A stretch of 64,000 nt of DNA, taken from Zygnema cylindricum. Taxonomy: Eukaryota; Streptophyta; Zygnematophyceae; Zygnematales; Zygnemataceae. A program made the translations under genes and the position numbers. Below, piece after piece: positions 44,001 through 56,100 of this stretch. How positions within the stretch are numbered: the first letter of the stretch is position 1; the number at the start of each line of letters is the position of its first letter. The stretch covers positions 154,191 through 218,190 of the forward strand of contig JBBHKE010000817.1 of NCBI GenBank assembly GCA_037447655.1, read 5' to 3'. Under the pieces are notes generated by a model, which was not told the DNA's origin, ran no database searches, and was given only the letters and a program-made list of their open reading frames with translations.

Positions 44001-47000
44001 GTGACTATGTCATGCAAATATTGTGTACAACAATAGGGTAACATTTAAATTCGTGTTGCAGCTCAAATTTCTGAGACAAGATTCAGTTAAAAAAAAGGTT
44101 CCGAGACAGCAAATTGAATCATTGATATGACGTCTTGCAAACCTGCCGGATATTTTATAATCTAGTAGATTACTGATGCAGTTTGAGCTTGGGCCACATA
44201 GCAAAAACCCACCTTCCTATGTTATCTGTACTACGTAATGGTACATGGACAAACCTTCTAGGATTGAAATGCTTGAACAAAGGGGGGATAAAACGATTTA
44301 AATGCTTCAAACTTCAGTCAAGAATTCAACAGCTTACCATTTGCTACAACGATAACGGAGCTTACCATTTGGTTTGGCCTTTTGCTGCCACGTGGATGGC
44401 TCGGTTACTCCATTCGAAACCTTGCCATTGGTCAAGAATATTGTCATAGTGAAATATTATAAGTGAAAAGTTATGCGCAGGAAACTGCACCCAGTGCCTG
44501 CCAAAGTGCGTGTTACAAGCTAAATAATGTTAGGAATGCAAAAATTAATACTAAGTCTCATTTTATATCACTTTGAGAGATGACAACCCTTAGAGATGCC
44601 TGGTTAGAGTTGATGTTGAGAACACACTCTAAAAAATGGCCCTATTCACAGAAGTACTGCTTGAAAGTCCATCAAATGACGTATACCACCCCCCTCTTAC
44701 GGCAAATATTCGTTGACACAGATGACCTCCTTTTCTTTGATACAAATCATGTCAGACTTTCGACGCAACTTTGACAGGCATAAATCTTATTCTCATGATT
44801 TGCTTTCGGCCATAGCATTAATGCACTTGAATCCATCTAATAATGTAAAATATAATATACTTTTCTTAATAAGCACATCCTGTAAAGTCTATAGCTGGTT
44901 TCTTTACATCCTTTCTCCACGTCCATGGCTCCAATAATCATACACAGTGACAAGCCAACTCTCTCAAACTTTAACCAAAACTTAAGTCTACGGGACGTAA
45001 CACTACATTTTCAAAAAAGGTCAAAAAAACTGCATTCCAATTCCCCCAGTCCAAATGCCCAAAGAAATGCCCATTTATTGGTTGACTGGTTCAATTTGTG
45101 CCCTACAAGAATCAGATGTTTTAGGAAATAGCATCATATTTTCAGTTGGTGTGACTGTAGTAAATCCATGTTATTAGTCCGTCTGGACAAATTACACTAC
45201 ACCGTGAATCGTTATTAGAGTAAAGAATTATTACCGTGGGGTTTATATTAGTGTTATTAACTAACTCAGTTCCAAATGACGTGGCTGATTCTAAACTGTT
45301 TAAAGAATGAGCGTTAAAAAGAAAACAAGTAGTGCCATTGACACTAATTTAGGGTTGACGGGTAAAATTTAAGGGCACCAATATAGTGTCATTGACGCTA
45401 ATCACAATACATGGTGTACACAATGAAACAACATGAGCAAAGTAAATAAGACTGGCAAATAAGCACCCTAATCTCACCTTCGAAATTATGCGATCCACAT
45501 TCTCCTTCTGCTCAATTCCAGCAGATATTGCCAATAAGCCGCGCTGCCGGTATTGGAGATCCTGTCCCCAGCCAAAAAAAGCAAACACATGTTAAAAAGG
45601 AGAAGCCCATACTGATATACGGCAAGGCAAAGGTTGTATATCGAAGGCTCCAACGATTGGACGATCGGCAGATACCTCTTCTGGATTTCCCCATATTCGT
45701 CTCAGGTAAAAGTCGGAGGTACGCTGTATGATGCCCGGAGGTAGCTTTTCCACTCCATCCGCAGCACTCGACAAATTATTTTTGTCCTTTTCTTCTCCGC
45801 AAAGTGTTCCATTGTCATTTGTCTTGACAGTCCCAGTCACATCCTCTCCACCCACCTGATACAAGAGCATCTTCTATCAGCCGTTTGAAAAGGCAAGTAC
45901 ACCGCCCATTGCTACTAGAGTTAGTGAATTATAACGTTAACACTTTATTATAACTAACTACCCTAAATTATGTTAGCGAATAATTAGCATTAAAGGCGTG
46001 TAATATCTTAGTGAATTATTAGCTGTAACACTTTATTATAAATTAACCACAGTAAATCATGTCTTGGCATGTGTTTTGTGTGTCCCTTCATGGGCCACTT
46101 AAATCAACACCAATTTCTGATTTTGGGTTAAAAAAAAAATCTCCCTCAAATTAGAGTGGTTCACACAAAACAGCGATCGGCAATTGTACTTCAATTGAGA
46201 AGATCCTAGTTATGTATTTATTTCTCCATTGAATTTCTCTAATTGCAAAAATCGAGACAACTTGGGATTAAATCCCATCAATAACAACGCAAAAGAACAA
46301 AGTAAAGATATTATGAATTGCAATTGAGAAAAAAAACTCCTAGCTTTCAATGCTTATCAAGATCACAATTAAATCCAATTGAGGAAACCAGGTAGTCGGT
46401 TTTATAGTAATGGCTTCTAAAACGCTAAGTCAGAAAATTGTAAAAGTTAACTTTAAGAAGAAGCTTTGTACTTCATTGTAAGGAAGAACTCTAGCTCTAA
46501 CATTAGTGAAGGTCTAGCTCTAAAATTAGTGAAGCTCATACTATTACTTCCTTCCTTCCTTCTTTCTTTTCTTCTACTTCCATTATGAAGGGCCTAGATT
46601 AAAGATTGGCGTCGTTTATCACACATTCTTCCTTTTTGAAGCAACTACGCTCCACACTAATTCCTGTGCACTCCTTGAATCACAACGACCGTGGTCTCCA
46701 AAAGAGAAAGCAAGCAATAAACACAAAAGACCAAAAAATGTGCTCATAATACTACTGACGGCTTTGAAAGGGAAAGAAGTAGAAGGAGAAAAATCGGTTG
46801 AAAGGGAGCAGAAATAAGTCAAAAACTGGCAAAACTTGGTCAAAACTCGGCAAAAAATCGGCCAAGACAAGCGACGTACCAGAGACGCAAGGGAATGAAC
46901 CTGCGGTGGATTCACTTGGTTGTGAAGGATGTGACATAACAGGAAGCCAGTGCAAAAAATGAAGAATTTGATCAATGCAGGTGAAAACCGATAGGAGAAA

Positions 47001-47065
47001 TTCTGTGTTCGCAAGGAGTTCTGTCGACACCGCTGGCAAATAGTCGCTCCATTGCCCTCAGGCAT
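41055..47065 (-). CDS. DUF707 family protein B, eight exons found, 3' end unresolved
   Basis: Minus-strand exons, 5' to 3': 46880-47065, 45676-45855, 45478-45561, 44366-44484, 43599-43700, 42697-42876, 41702-41768, 41055-41204. Every exon has the same length as in DUF707-A, giving 356 aa. The membrane segment (30-47), WDED, LEISQPAL and VVDSEWVVHKGV are all intact. Visible changes are few and lie mostly in the N-terminal region, for example RQNSLRT for RQSSSRT, HSLAS for HSPAS, and VGGED for VGGGD. The intron between exons 5 and 6 carries an insertion of about 190 bp not found in unit A. As in copy A, the gene should continue past exon 8 after GDGGN, but no secure terminal exon was found. It is tail to tail with CHRD-2. 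The Golgi or endomembrane location is inferred from the N-terminal anchor. Confidence 0.87.
42985..43560. mobile_element. MITE in a DUF707-B intron, with a later insertion
   Basis: Counterpart of 22584-22964, with left end CGCCCATCGCTATTAGAG and right end GCTAATAACGATAC. About 190 bp at about 43205-43395 (agatagagataaaatacgg to cattaggaattatc) is absent from unit A; its nature is unknown. Confidence 0.45.
45199..45416. mobile_element. MITE in the DUF707-B intron 3
   Basis: Counterpart of 24599-24816, with the same ends (CACCGTGAATCGTTATTAG and ACATGGTG). Confidence 0.55.
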
Positions 47066-47147
47066 TGTTGTTTCTAGGGTTCTCCAGGGTTTCCTAAGGG
47101 CATCTGTTTCCTAGAATTTATGGGGTTTTGAAGGTTTTCTTGGATTT

Positions 47148-47156
47148 TTAGGGTTT
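47148..47156 (-). promoter_or_regulatory. telo-box-like motif upstream of DUF707-B
   Basis: AAACCCTAA on the minus strand, about 85 bp upstream of the ATG at 47065, at the same relative place as in unit A. Confidence 0.35.
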
Positions 47157-48414
47157 TTTATGATTTTTTTAGAGCTTTTTGACGGTTTTCTACCTGTACA
47201 CAATTTGCACTGCACTTACTTTTCTATTTGATTATTTTTTACATTTCCATACACGGACGTACGGATTCGCCATCATGCATTGAATCAGTTTTCGTTCGAA
47301 GTTTAAAAATGGTACTCGGGCACCCTAGGTCTTGGACTAGTGAGTGGCTGAAGCTGATTAAGATTTTCCCACGGTTATTCAGGGTTTTTATTTAGTTATT
47401 TAATGTGTTACTCAGGCTCCGTAGGTCTTGGATTCTTCAATTGTTGGAGCTGATTAGGGTTTATAAGGGATTTTCAAGGAAACAACAAAAGCACAGAGGC
47501 ACAGCAGGAGATAAAAAGGCAGGGGAATAGAGAGAAAAAAACTTGCTCTCTTCCTCTCCCTTTAACTCTCTCTCTCTATCGCTCTCCCTTCAACTTTTTT
47601 TAAGTTTGAGGGTGAGAGAAAAAAATACTTTAAATTACGTTAATTTAGATTGTTAAATTACAGTACAGTAGAGGCAAAAAGTTCAGCGATTTCGCAATAA
47701 AGTGGCTTGCGCCCCACACTTTTATTCACACGTGTTCATGGCAGTTTTTGTAGCGTAACGCTTGACCGGTCGTGTCGATTGTTTTACTTTTTTATGACTG
47801 TCGACGTTCACAAGCGTCGCAGGATATTAGCCGGTGGACAATTTTTCGCACGTCAAAGGTTATCGACGGATTGACCGTCAAATCCTCACACAGATGTACC
47901 AGGTTTGTACTTTTGAGTACTTACATTGTACTAATCCTTAAACGCCCAACCAAAATGCGTATGCGCTTATGTTTTGGACGCTTATCATTTCCGAAACAGA
48001 TTACAATATTCCTAGAAGAAGTGATAATTATTAAATATGGTTCGTTGCTCACGTTAGCATGTACAAAATAGTACAAAGTCCGTGCAGACGTGACAGCATT
48101 TGACGGCCAACCTGCTAACTACCGTTGACCATTGAAAAAGCTCCATGCACGAAGCAGCCGGCTAACTTTCTGCGTTTCTGCCGTCTCTCCCCAAAGTATC
48201 TCATTTTTTTTTAGTTACTTTCTTTTCCTTTTTCCCCCTCTTTTGTTTAAATCCATATTTGTCCTTTTCTGGTGGGAGTGAGGCAGGGAATGGGAGTCAA
48301 ATGAAAGAGAGAGATTGTATTGTAAAGCTCTCTATTTGTTTTTTCTTCACTCGTTTTCTCCCCAAGTTGATTTTCTCCCTCTTTTTCAGAAAATCCCTTT
48401 CTCCCAAAATAATA

Positions 48415-48436
48415 GGTTTAGGTTTAGGTTTAGGTC
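48415..48436. repeat. Short (GGTTTA)n telomere-like repeat
   Basis: Three perfect and one partial hexamer. It is too short to be a telomere relic with confidence. Confidence 0.6.
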
Positions 48437-49414
48437 TAGATTTTTTCAAACTTTCACAACAGAAAGCCTAGAGGAGGAAAATGAAGCCGTGGATATTAAC
48501 AATTTTACCAAAGACATGACAATCATCGTCGATTTAATTAAAATACTTAGAAAATAGTGTGGATATTTGCTATAGAAACCATCCTAATTGTCATACATTT
48601 CATCAACAATCCCTTCTATAATTAATGTGCATATTGCCCCTTACGAATTGCCAATATTTCGATAATAGTAACCGCCCTATATTGTATGGATTCTTCCAAA
48701 AATATCAGCGACAAGTGAAAAACAATGCTAATTAGAGTAATTAAGACTGATATTTTTCACTCGCTTTCCAAAATCACGAAATATTTTATTGAATTTAACA
48801 TTGAATCAAAGTTCAATCCCATTTGGGAATAACTTGCATAAGTCACGTGGCAATGTCATAAGCCAAAGGTTCGACGGGGACACATTCGTCCTCACGTGGA
48901 GAATTACATACGGTGGTGAAAAATTAGATGCAGCGACTTCTACGCACACTAAGACCTTGCTAACCACTTTGTCTTGTTAGCTGTGGAAATTTATGGGTAT
49001 TTGGAGAAGTCTTTTAGCTACTTTTTTGTGACTGTGCTCGAAGAACGTTTGGTTCCAAATGACCGAGCAATTGGCCATCGAGATTCATTGTTGCTTTCCA
49101 CCACCCAGATTCTATAGTGTATACTTGCCCTCCGACGACTCGGTTATGACTCTCTTTCTACTCGGAGTACGGTGGCAAATGAGAGACGTGGCCTTGCCGA
49201 CCTTCCGCTAAGAGAACCAGTCCACATCAACGACCTTCATGGTTTCGAACCTTAGTTTGTTTAGTAAGTACTGATATTGTGTAGGTTTCTTTAGGGTGGA
49301 AGTAGTCATCATGTTTTAGTAGGTGCTGTTAACTCATAGACCTTTGATTCAAAAGTGGGAAATTTCATGAGAATATCACACGAAATCAGCATTCCGTGCG
49401 TGATTTTCCATCGT

Positions 49415-49505
49415 CGAAATTTCGTGCGGGTAAATTATTCCGAAATTTCGTACGGCTAATTGCTTACGAATTTCGTACGGCTACTTTGAAGCGAATTTCG
49501 TGCGG
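49415..49505. repeat. Tandem repeat, about 30 bp, palindromic core
   Basis: Four units sharing (C)GAAATTTCG or GAATTTCGT followed by (G/A)CGG(C/G)T and a variable spacer. Each core is partly self-complementary (CGAAATTTCG). Confidence 0.6.
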
Positions 49506-50143
49506 CTTTCCATTAAAATACTGCTCTACGTACGGAATCGGCATGAAAATGAAATATTCGTAAGTTATTAAACGGAATATACGAAGTCGTCACCGGAGTC
49601 TACCGGAGTCTTGCCTTGACTGCCTCCTGCTAATATTTTTCGCACTGAACTACTGAAAGTTTGCACACGTGTTGTAAGGACGAATCTTAGCTATCCATAA
49701 ACAAAAAACCGTCGGATTGACAATCTGAAAGGGGTGTGCACGCAGAGAAACGGTTTTATGGGCAGAAGACATTTGTGCGACACGATGCACGTTATCACAC
49801 TGTGTACTTTACTGCACTGTGTCGTACATTACAGTACTGTAGCACAGTACAGTACTGACTGTCATTCCTGTACGGCTGTAAGCTTGCCGTGCTGTGACCA
49901 TAATGGAATGGTACGAGAACTGGAGATCACGCGGAAATGGAAGGCCAAAAGGACGCGAGAGGGAGGGATGGAAAACTGGTAGCGACTGGAAAATGGAGTG
50001 ATGTAAAGATGGTTCACGGAGGAAGTGAGGAAGATGGTGACAGAGGGAGGGAGGTCACGAGGTAGAGGGGGAAGGAGAACGCGGTAGAACAGGGGATAGA
50101 AGAAGATATACGTGAGGGTGATGAGAGGTTAAGGGGTAGACAG

Positions 50144-53100
50144 ATGGAGAAGGAAGAGGGTTTGGACGACGTGTGGACTCTGGAATGGGCAACTCACTAC
50201 CAAGGCATCTCAAATGGAATTCTTCAAGGTTGGGAGCCACCAGAGCCTTTTTTGACCCCCCACCCTCTTTCTCTCTCCCTCCCTCTTGTGAACTTTCGTT
50301 CAGGGCAGCAATTGTCTTTGAAATCATTCCACTCTAATTCCTTCTTTTTTCCTTTCCTTTTGTTTCTTTTTCGTTTTTATTTTTTCTCTTTCCTTTTCTT
50401 CTTCTCCTCTTTTTTCTTGTTTTGTACTTCTCTGAATGTGAAAGCGATTGTTTCCTGGGATTTTGGAATTGCAGGACTTGCAGGACTTGCTGGGGGCACT
50501 CCTCGATCCACTCTTTCTGACGTGAATCTGGCGGTTAATTACCTTCAGAAGTTTGTGGATAATCAGCAGCTCAGCGCTGTCCTCCCAGTGGTTGAAACTC
50601 TCGTGAATTTCCTTCGACATTCGAGCTTGATATCCAGCAGCAGTCAAATTGAAGAGAAGTTTCTTCGAGACTTATGCCGTCGTGTTCAAATGGAGGTATT
50701 GCTTTCATCAGTTTTTGTATAGAAAAGTTATGATTTTTTTTTTGTAAAAATTGTAAGAGATTGTTCTTCTACACTACACTGCCCATCGTTTTTAGTAGAA
50801 GGGAATTATTAGTGTAAGTGCGGATTCAGAAGGTCTTTTACTGATTTATGTAGTGAGATGTCCCACTTTTACACCTTATATCTCTGTTAGAGTTAGTGAA
50901 CTTGTAATTTAAAAGCAGATCTAGTATTGATTAGACAAAATTAAGTTTTGCCATGCAGCTCGTCATGGAGCACTTAAACAACTAGTGATATCAACGCTTT
51001 TATACAATTTTGGGTTTAAAAAACCTCCACTCCAATTATAATTATCGACGGGCAGTGTGGTGGACTCCCTTAAATAGTGCTGTTGACACTATTTTGTGAT
51101 TTTTGGTCAAAAAAAGGTGCAACCTAATTATTGTTATTAACAGTAATTAGGGATGCGCAGTATAAACCGCCATCTCTATTAGAGTTAGCGAGTTATTAGT
51201 TTATCCGCTCTACTAGGTTTTACTACACTAAATTATGTTTTGCCACATGGCTCATTTTTGACCACTTAAAGTAAGTGTTATTAAAACTTATGATGATTTT
51301 GAGTCTGTAAATCCCTCTCTCGAATTGGTGTTATTGACTTTAATAGCAATGGACAGTGTAGTTATTATGACAGTTTGTGAAATCAGAAGTTTTTTTTTGT
51401 TTTTAGGAACTCACATGCAAAGTGCAAATCTAATGGATTGAATTTAATTTTCTAGGTTGATATAAACAAAACGTGTTTATAACAATTTAATAACCATTTT
51501 GCCATTTCTTTTCCTTTGCAGCTGGTTTGGAGAAACAGAAAGTGATTGTTTTGTTTTTGTTCATATTGCTTAAGGATGAGCATATAACATGGAATCTAGT
51601 TGTTTGACATGGAAAAGACTACAGAAAGTTAATGTCTTTTAAGTAGCAAATTGTTGGCGTGAAAGAATATGTTCTTATACGTTTCGATGTTTAAATTTCA
51701 GGCCCTTGAAAGAATGTCCTTAATCGTTTTCAATGTTAAATTTCAAGCACTTGAAAGAATATGAAATTATTCGTTTTCAATGCCTGAATTTCAGGCACTT
51801 GAAAGTATTTGTCTCTAAATGTTTTGGATGTTTAAATTCTAGGCCCTTGAAAGAATTGTTCTAAAACATGTTCGATTTCAGACACTTGAAAGAATATGTT
51901 ATTAATCGTTTTCAATGTTCAAATTTCAAGCACTTGAAAGAATATGTCCTTAATCGTTTTCGATGTTCAAATTTCAGGTAGTATTATGCCACTTGCGTAC
52001 TCGACGGCAAATGGATGATAGTGTTGAACAGACTTCTGAGCCAAATTGGGAAGTTTATGAAAAGAGTCTTTCTCTTTTCAGAGAGGCTTCTGGAGACGAT
52101 AATGAGGATTTGATACTGGAGCTGGAGAAGGTTTTAGAGGTAATCCCGTATTCAACGTTTTTTGCAAAAGTCTGTGGATAATTTTATTTCACAGGTGTGC
52201 TGATCTGCCCCCATTTTTTTTACCCTAATTTGAAATATGCTACTCATACTGCATGCGGTTTTCTTTGTTGGGAACCAAGAGGGAAGACTGAAAAATATAA
52301 TGTATGGAGTAGATGTAAAATGTCAATCAATTACTTAGTATTCCCCTCGATGGATATTTATCCACAAATCCTATCTTTTATAGCCAATTTTTCGGCTACA
52401 TTTCATTTTTTTAAAAACCATAATAGGAAGATACAGGCCAGTTATAACTTGCAGCCTCCTCGCACTTTCTTGGTACTACCTCTCTATCAGTATTTGCAAA
52501 ACAAGAATGCAGTAACATTAGACACTTGTCCTTCGTTTTATTGGTCAGCTGGAAGGAGACGACGAGGGGTTGGAAGATTTTCTTCAAAAATATCCCGTAC
52601 CTCAATTGCTCAACGATCTCCGGTCTCTAATAAAGTGTGTAAATAAGCAACGGCAGCAACGGCCGGAACCTTTCATCCGCCAGGTTTGTACTCAGTTTCT
52701 ATTATTTCGTAAAAGTTTGCACTTTCAACTGTAAATTTTGGCCCTGTGATGAGCAATTTATGACCTTTTTAGGACTACATTGTCAACAAGATTGTCATAG
52801 TTAGTCTAGAGGGAGTAATATGGGTGTATAATATGGTCCTTGAAAAGTCAGAAGGGCATGTTGAAATGTTTTTTTTTTTTTTCACTCGTACTTACTGAGG
52901 TTATTGTTAAAGCTATGTGTATGTCTCAAGACATCGACATCCGCAGGTCAAAACAATGTGGGTTTATAAACATTTCTGATTTGGAATTTGTTTGCACTTA
53001 GAATTGTATCGCATTTTACTCTGTAAATTTTGAATTAAAAGTCTTATACCACTGCCTCATTTTCTGCACTTCCCAACTATGTCGGGACCGAAGTATAAGT

Positions 53101-56100
53101 TTTGGAAAAAGGTTTATCAATAATTACATTCTTTTACTTGAATTCCATTAAGGTTAAATGTATGTGTGTTGGAAAAAAGTTTTTGGTAATTACATTCGTT
53201 TACTCCAATTCTGTTTCCGCAGCTTGCCCGGGATGTGAGAACCGGGCGTTACCAACCAAATACTCGAATTTCTCAAGGAAACTTATCTGAACATGTCCTT
53301 CCTGTCCCTTTATCGAGTGAATTTAACCCTTCTTCTAGCCGGAGTCCAGACAGGAGGCCAGATTACAACAATGATGGAAACAAAAGAGCTAGTTCTCTGA
53401 AGGTGAGAAATAATTGGTATTTTGGCAGTTACACTGTGCCGCGAATCGTTATCAGTGTTAATAACACTAATTCGGGGGCGGGTTTTTTTTACCTTTGAAC
53501 GTAAAATAGCGTTAATAGTACTAATTGCTCTTTTCTAACGCTAATTTGGTAAGCGATTACCAATTTTCCATCTCGGTCGGACCTATGATTAGAAACAACA
53601 CCAGTAGAATAACCCCCACACTAAATATCTCTGAACTCTAATTTCAGTGGAAGTTGTTGGAAGTCTGTGAAAATGATGGTGTTTTTTGGGTCCGTAGGGA
53701 TTCTCGAAACTGAATTATTTGTCGGTAGTGTTAGTTTCTTCAAGTTCCATGACTCATTCTTGTAATGGTGAGAGATGGAGGTAAAAATTCATGTTGGTTG
53801 TTTTTAATTAACATTTTGGATCAAAATGTAAGTATAATGTAGAAGTAGACTGCACTGCCCATCGTTATTAGTGTTAGACATTTTTTGGGCACTCAAATGT
53901 CGTTAATTTCACTGTTAACCATTGGATGTCTTTTTTTAGGGTAGCAATCCAAAGGTAACAGTCTCAATTTTCGATCGTGATGTCATTGTTGGAAATCAGA
54001 AAAAAATATGACGTGAAAAAATACGTTTGAGTGCCTGACAAATGTTTAACTCTACTAGTGATGGGCAGTTTAGTTCTGACACGGGCCAAGTTGAAGAATT
54101 GAGAAGCTTTGGATCTAGAGATTAATGCAAATGGTTTGCAAAAATAAATGAAAAAATGTTTTTTTTTTTTTTGCTAACAGAGAGAGGATGGTTTTGGATG
54201 ACTTTGAGCACTTGCGTGAATGACAGGGTTTCACAGGAAGAAGAGAAAACACTATACAAGAAAGAGATAGGGAACCCTGGGAGGAAGAGAGATCCTGGAA
54301 TGATCGCATCGAAACAGAACGAATTAGTCGAGAAAACCACCCAAATGGCACCAATTTTACTTTTTCACATTCAGGTGAGGCAAAAAATGGTGTAGAACAA
54401 AAGCAGAAAACCTCGAGGAAGGCGATTGGAGCAGGTGAGACTTCAAAAGGAGGAGGAAAAAGAGAGACTTCAAAAGGAAGAGGGAAAGGGGAGACTTCAA
54501 AAGGAGGAGGGAAAGGGGAGACTTCAAAAGGAGGAGGGAAAGGGGAGACTTCAAAAGGAGGAGGGAAAGGGGAGAATTTGAGTCCTGGACCACCAAAAAA
54601 ATCTGTCAATCCGAGATTTAGGTCTTTTGATTTAGACTTTGAGGAGATGAATGAGGGACCTGAGGCTTTAGGGAGGCCTCCCGAATCGGGTGCGGATGAA
54701 GGAGAAGAGAAAAGAAAGAAGGAAGAGAGAAGGAATGATAAGTCCAAAACAAACTTTAAGGTGGTACGAAAGAGTACAACCGAATTGTTCGTACAAAAGG
54801 AAAAAATCGAGGGGAAATATAAGAGTATGGATTCAAAATTGAGTGATAAGGAAGATTCAATTGAAGAGGAATTTAGTGACGAATTGGGCAAGAAGTTTTT
54901 ACAAGGAGAAAACTCTAAGGACAGGGATGGGAGTCAAAGACAAACGACCGTTAGGAAGGAGAGGATTGTTAGGGAGGAAATCACAGAAACAGAGGACGGA
55001 ACTGGGAACATAACGGATTTTAGCAATCTCAGGACCGAGGATTTTGATCTTCGAAAAACTCAAGTACAGATATTGTGTAGTTCTTGTGGTTATAAAGAAA
55101 TAATAGAAGAGGGAGAGGATTGGCGGTGTAAATATTGTCCAAAAAAGCAAAAATCTGCAAGAATAATTGCGAAAACTGACACTAAATTGGAGCCAAAAAC
55201 CACAGGAAAAAGCTTATCTTTTAAAAGTTTAACTCCCAATAAACAGATGGAAATGACTTCAGGAAAGGGCCACACTCGAGGTTTAAAGAGGAAGGGAATC
55301 CTTAGCGAGGAGGAGGATACAAACCTGAGAAACTTTGATTCACGAATGGACTCCCAGGATGGAGATGAGGAAGGAAATCATGAAATCGAGGGAGGAGTTG
55401 AAGACCAGAGGGGACAAGGGGCGAACGGAAAAGAAAACTTGGTAGTCAGTGGTCGTACGAAGGAAACCGAAAGTCTGCGAATTCCGGCTGAAATTGGTTT
55501 GGAAGGGAGAGAGAGTCTCGCAGGGAGAAAGAGTCTCACAGGGAGAAAGAGTCTCGCAGGAATTTCGGGAAGAGTTTTTGAAAAAGGGGGTTTAGGGGTT
55601 CCGTCGATGCAAATACCTCCTCAGACTCAGATTCAGACAGCCTCAGTTAGGGTTCAGAGGAAGAAATGGGAGGAGGGTAAGTCTAGAGATTGGAGGGGAG
55701 GGGTTTATTATCAAGAAGAACAAGAGGAGGTGGGAATTCTCGAAGGAGGAGGAGGAGGAGAGGGAGGAGGCGGAAGAGGAGGAGGAAGAGGAGGAGGAAG
55801 AGGAGGAAGAGGAAGAGGAGGAAGAGGAGGAGGAGGAGGAGAGGGAGGTGAGTTAAAAGATAAGGATGGTGAGCAACAGGAAGAAAGTGATTTGAGCAAG
55901 GGGGAGGGAACAGATGGCGGAGAGAGATACCCACAGAGGGAGGAGGTGCAGGCAGTAGAACCTCCAGCGGGAGGGGAGAGAGGGCCACAGACGGAGGAGG
56001 GAAGGACTACGGAAGGAAGGGAGAGAAGGTGAGTGTGGGCTCAGCAAAGGAGAAAAGGTGTTATTTGGTCCATTTCCATTGTGTGAAAAGTGTCGATTCG

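Larger units (their letters stand above)
30669..48057. repeat. Segmental duplication unit B
   Basis: Second copy of the unit described at 13010-27466, ending at CTCACGTTAG (48057). It is about 2.9 kb longer because of private insertions: about 30930-33060 (including a TIR element), 33468-34691, and about 43205-43395. It carries CHRD-2 and DUF707-B. The two units are in direct orientation, separated by about 3.2 kb of transposon-rich DNA. Confidence 0.93.
48058..50143. other. Intergenic region before the TRF-like gene
   Basis: No gene is seen. It includes four GGTTTA units at 48415-48436, a short array of CGAAATTTCGTRCGGC-type repeats (about 49415-49505), a GTACTGTA-rich palindromic patch (about 49825-49880), and a purine-rich stretch (about 49900-50140) just upstream of the probable start of the TRF-like gene. 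Confidence 0.5.

Noticed and set aside
54115-54891. 258-codon minus-strand frame rich in Pro/Phe/Ser
   Set aside because: Antisense shadow of the repetitive exon 6 of the TRF-like gene.
55683-55988. Leu- and Pro-rich minus-strand frames
   Set aside because: Antisense of the Gly/Arg-rich coding block.
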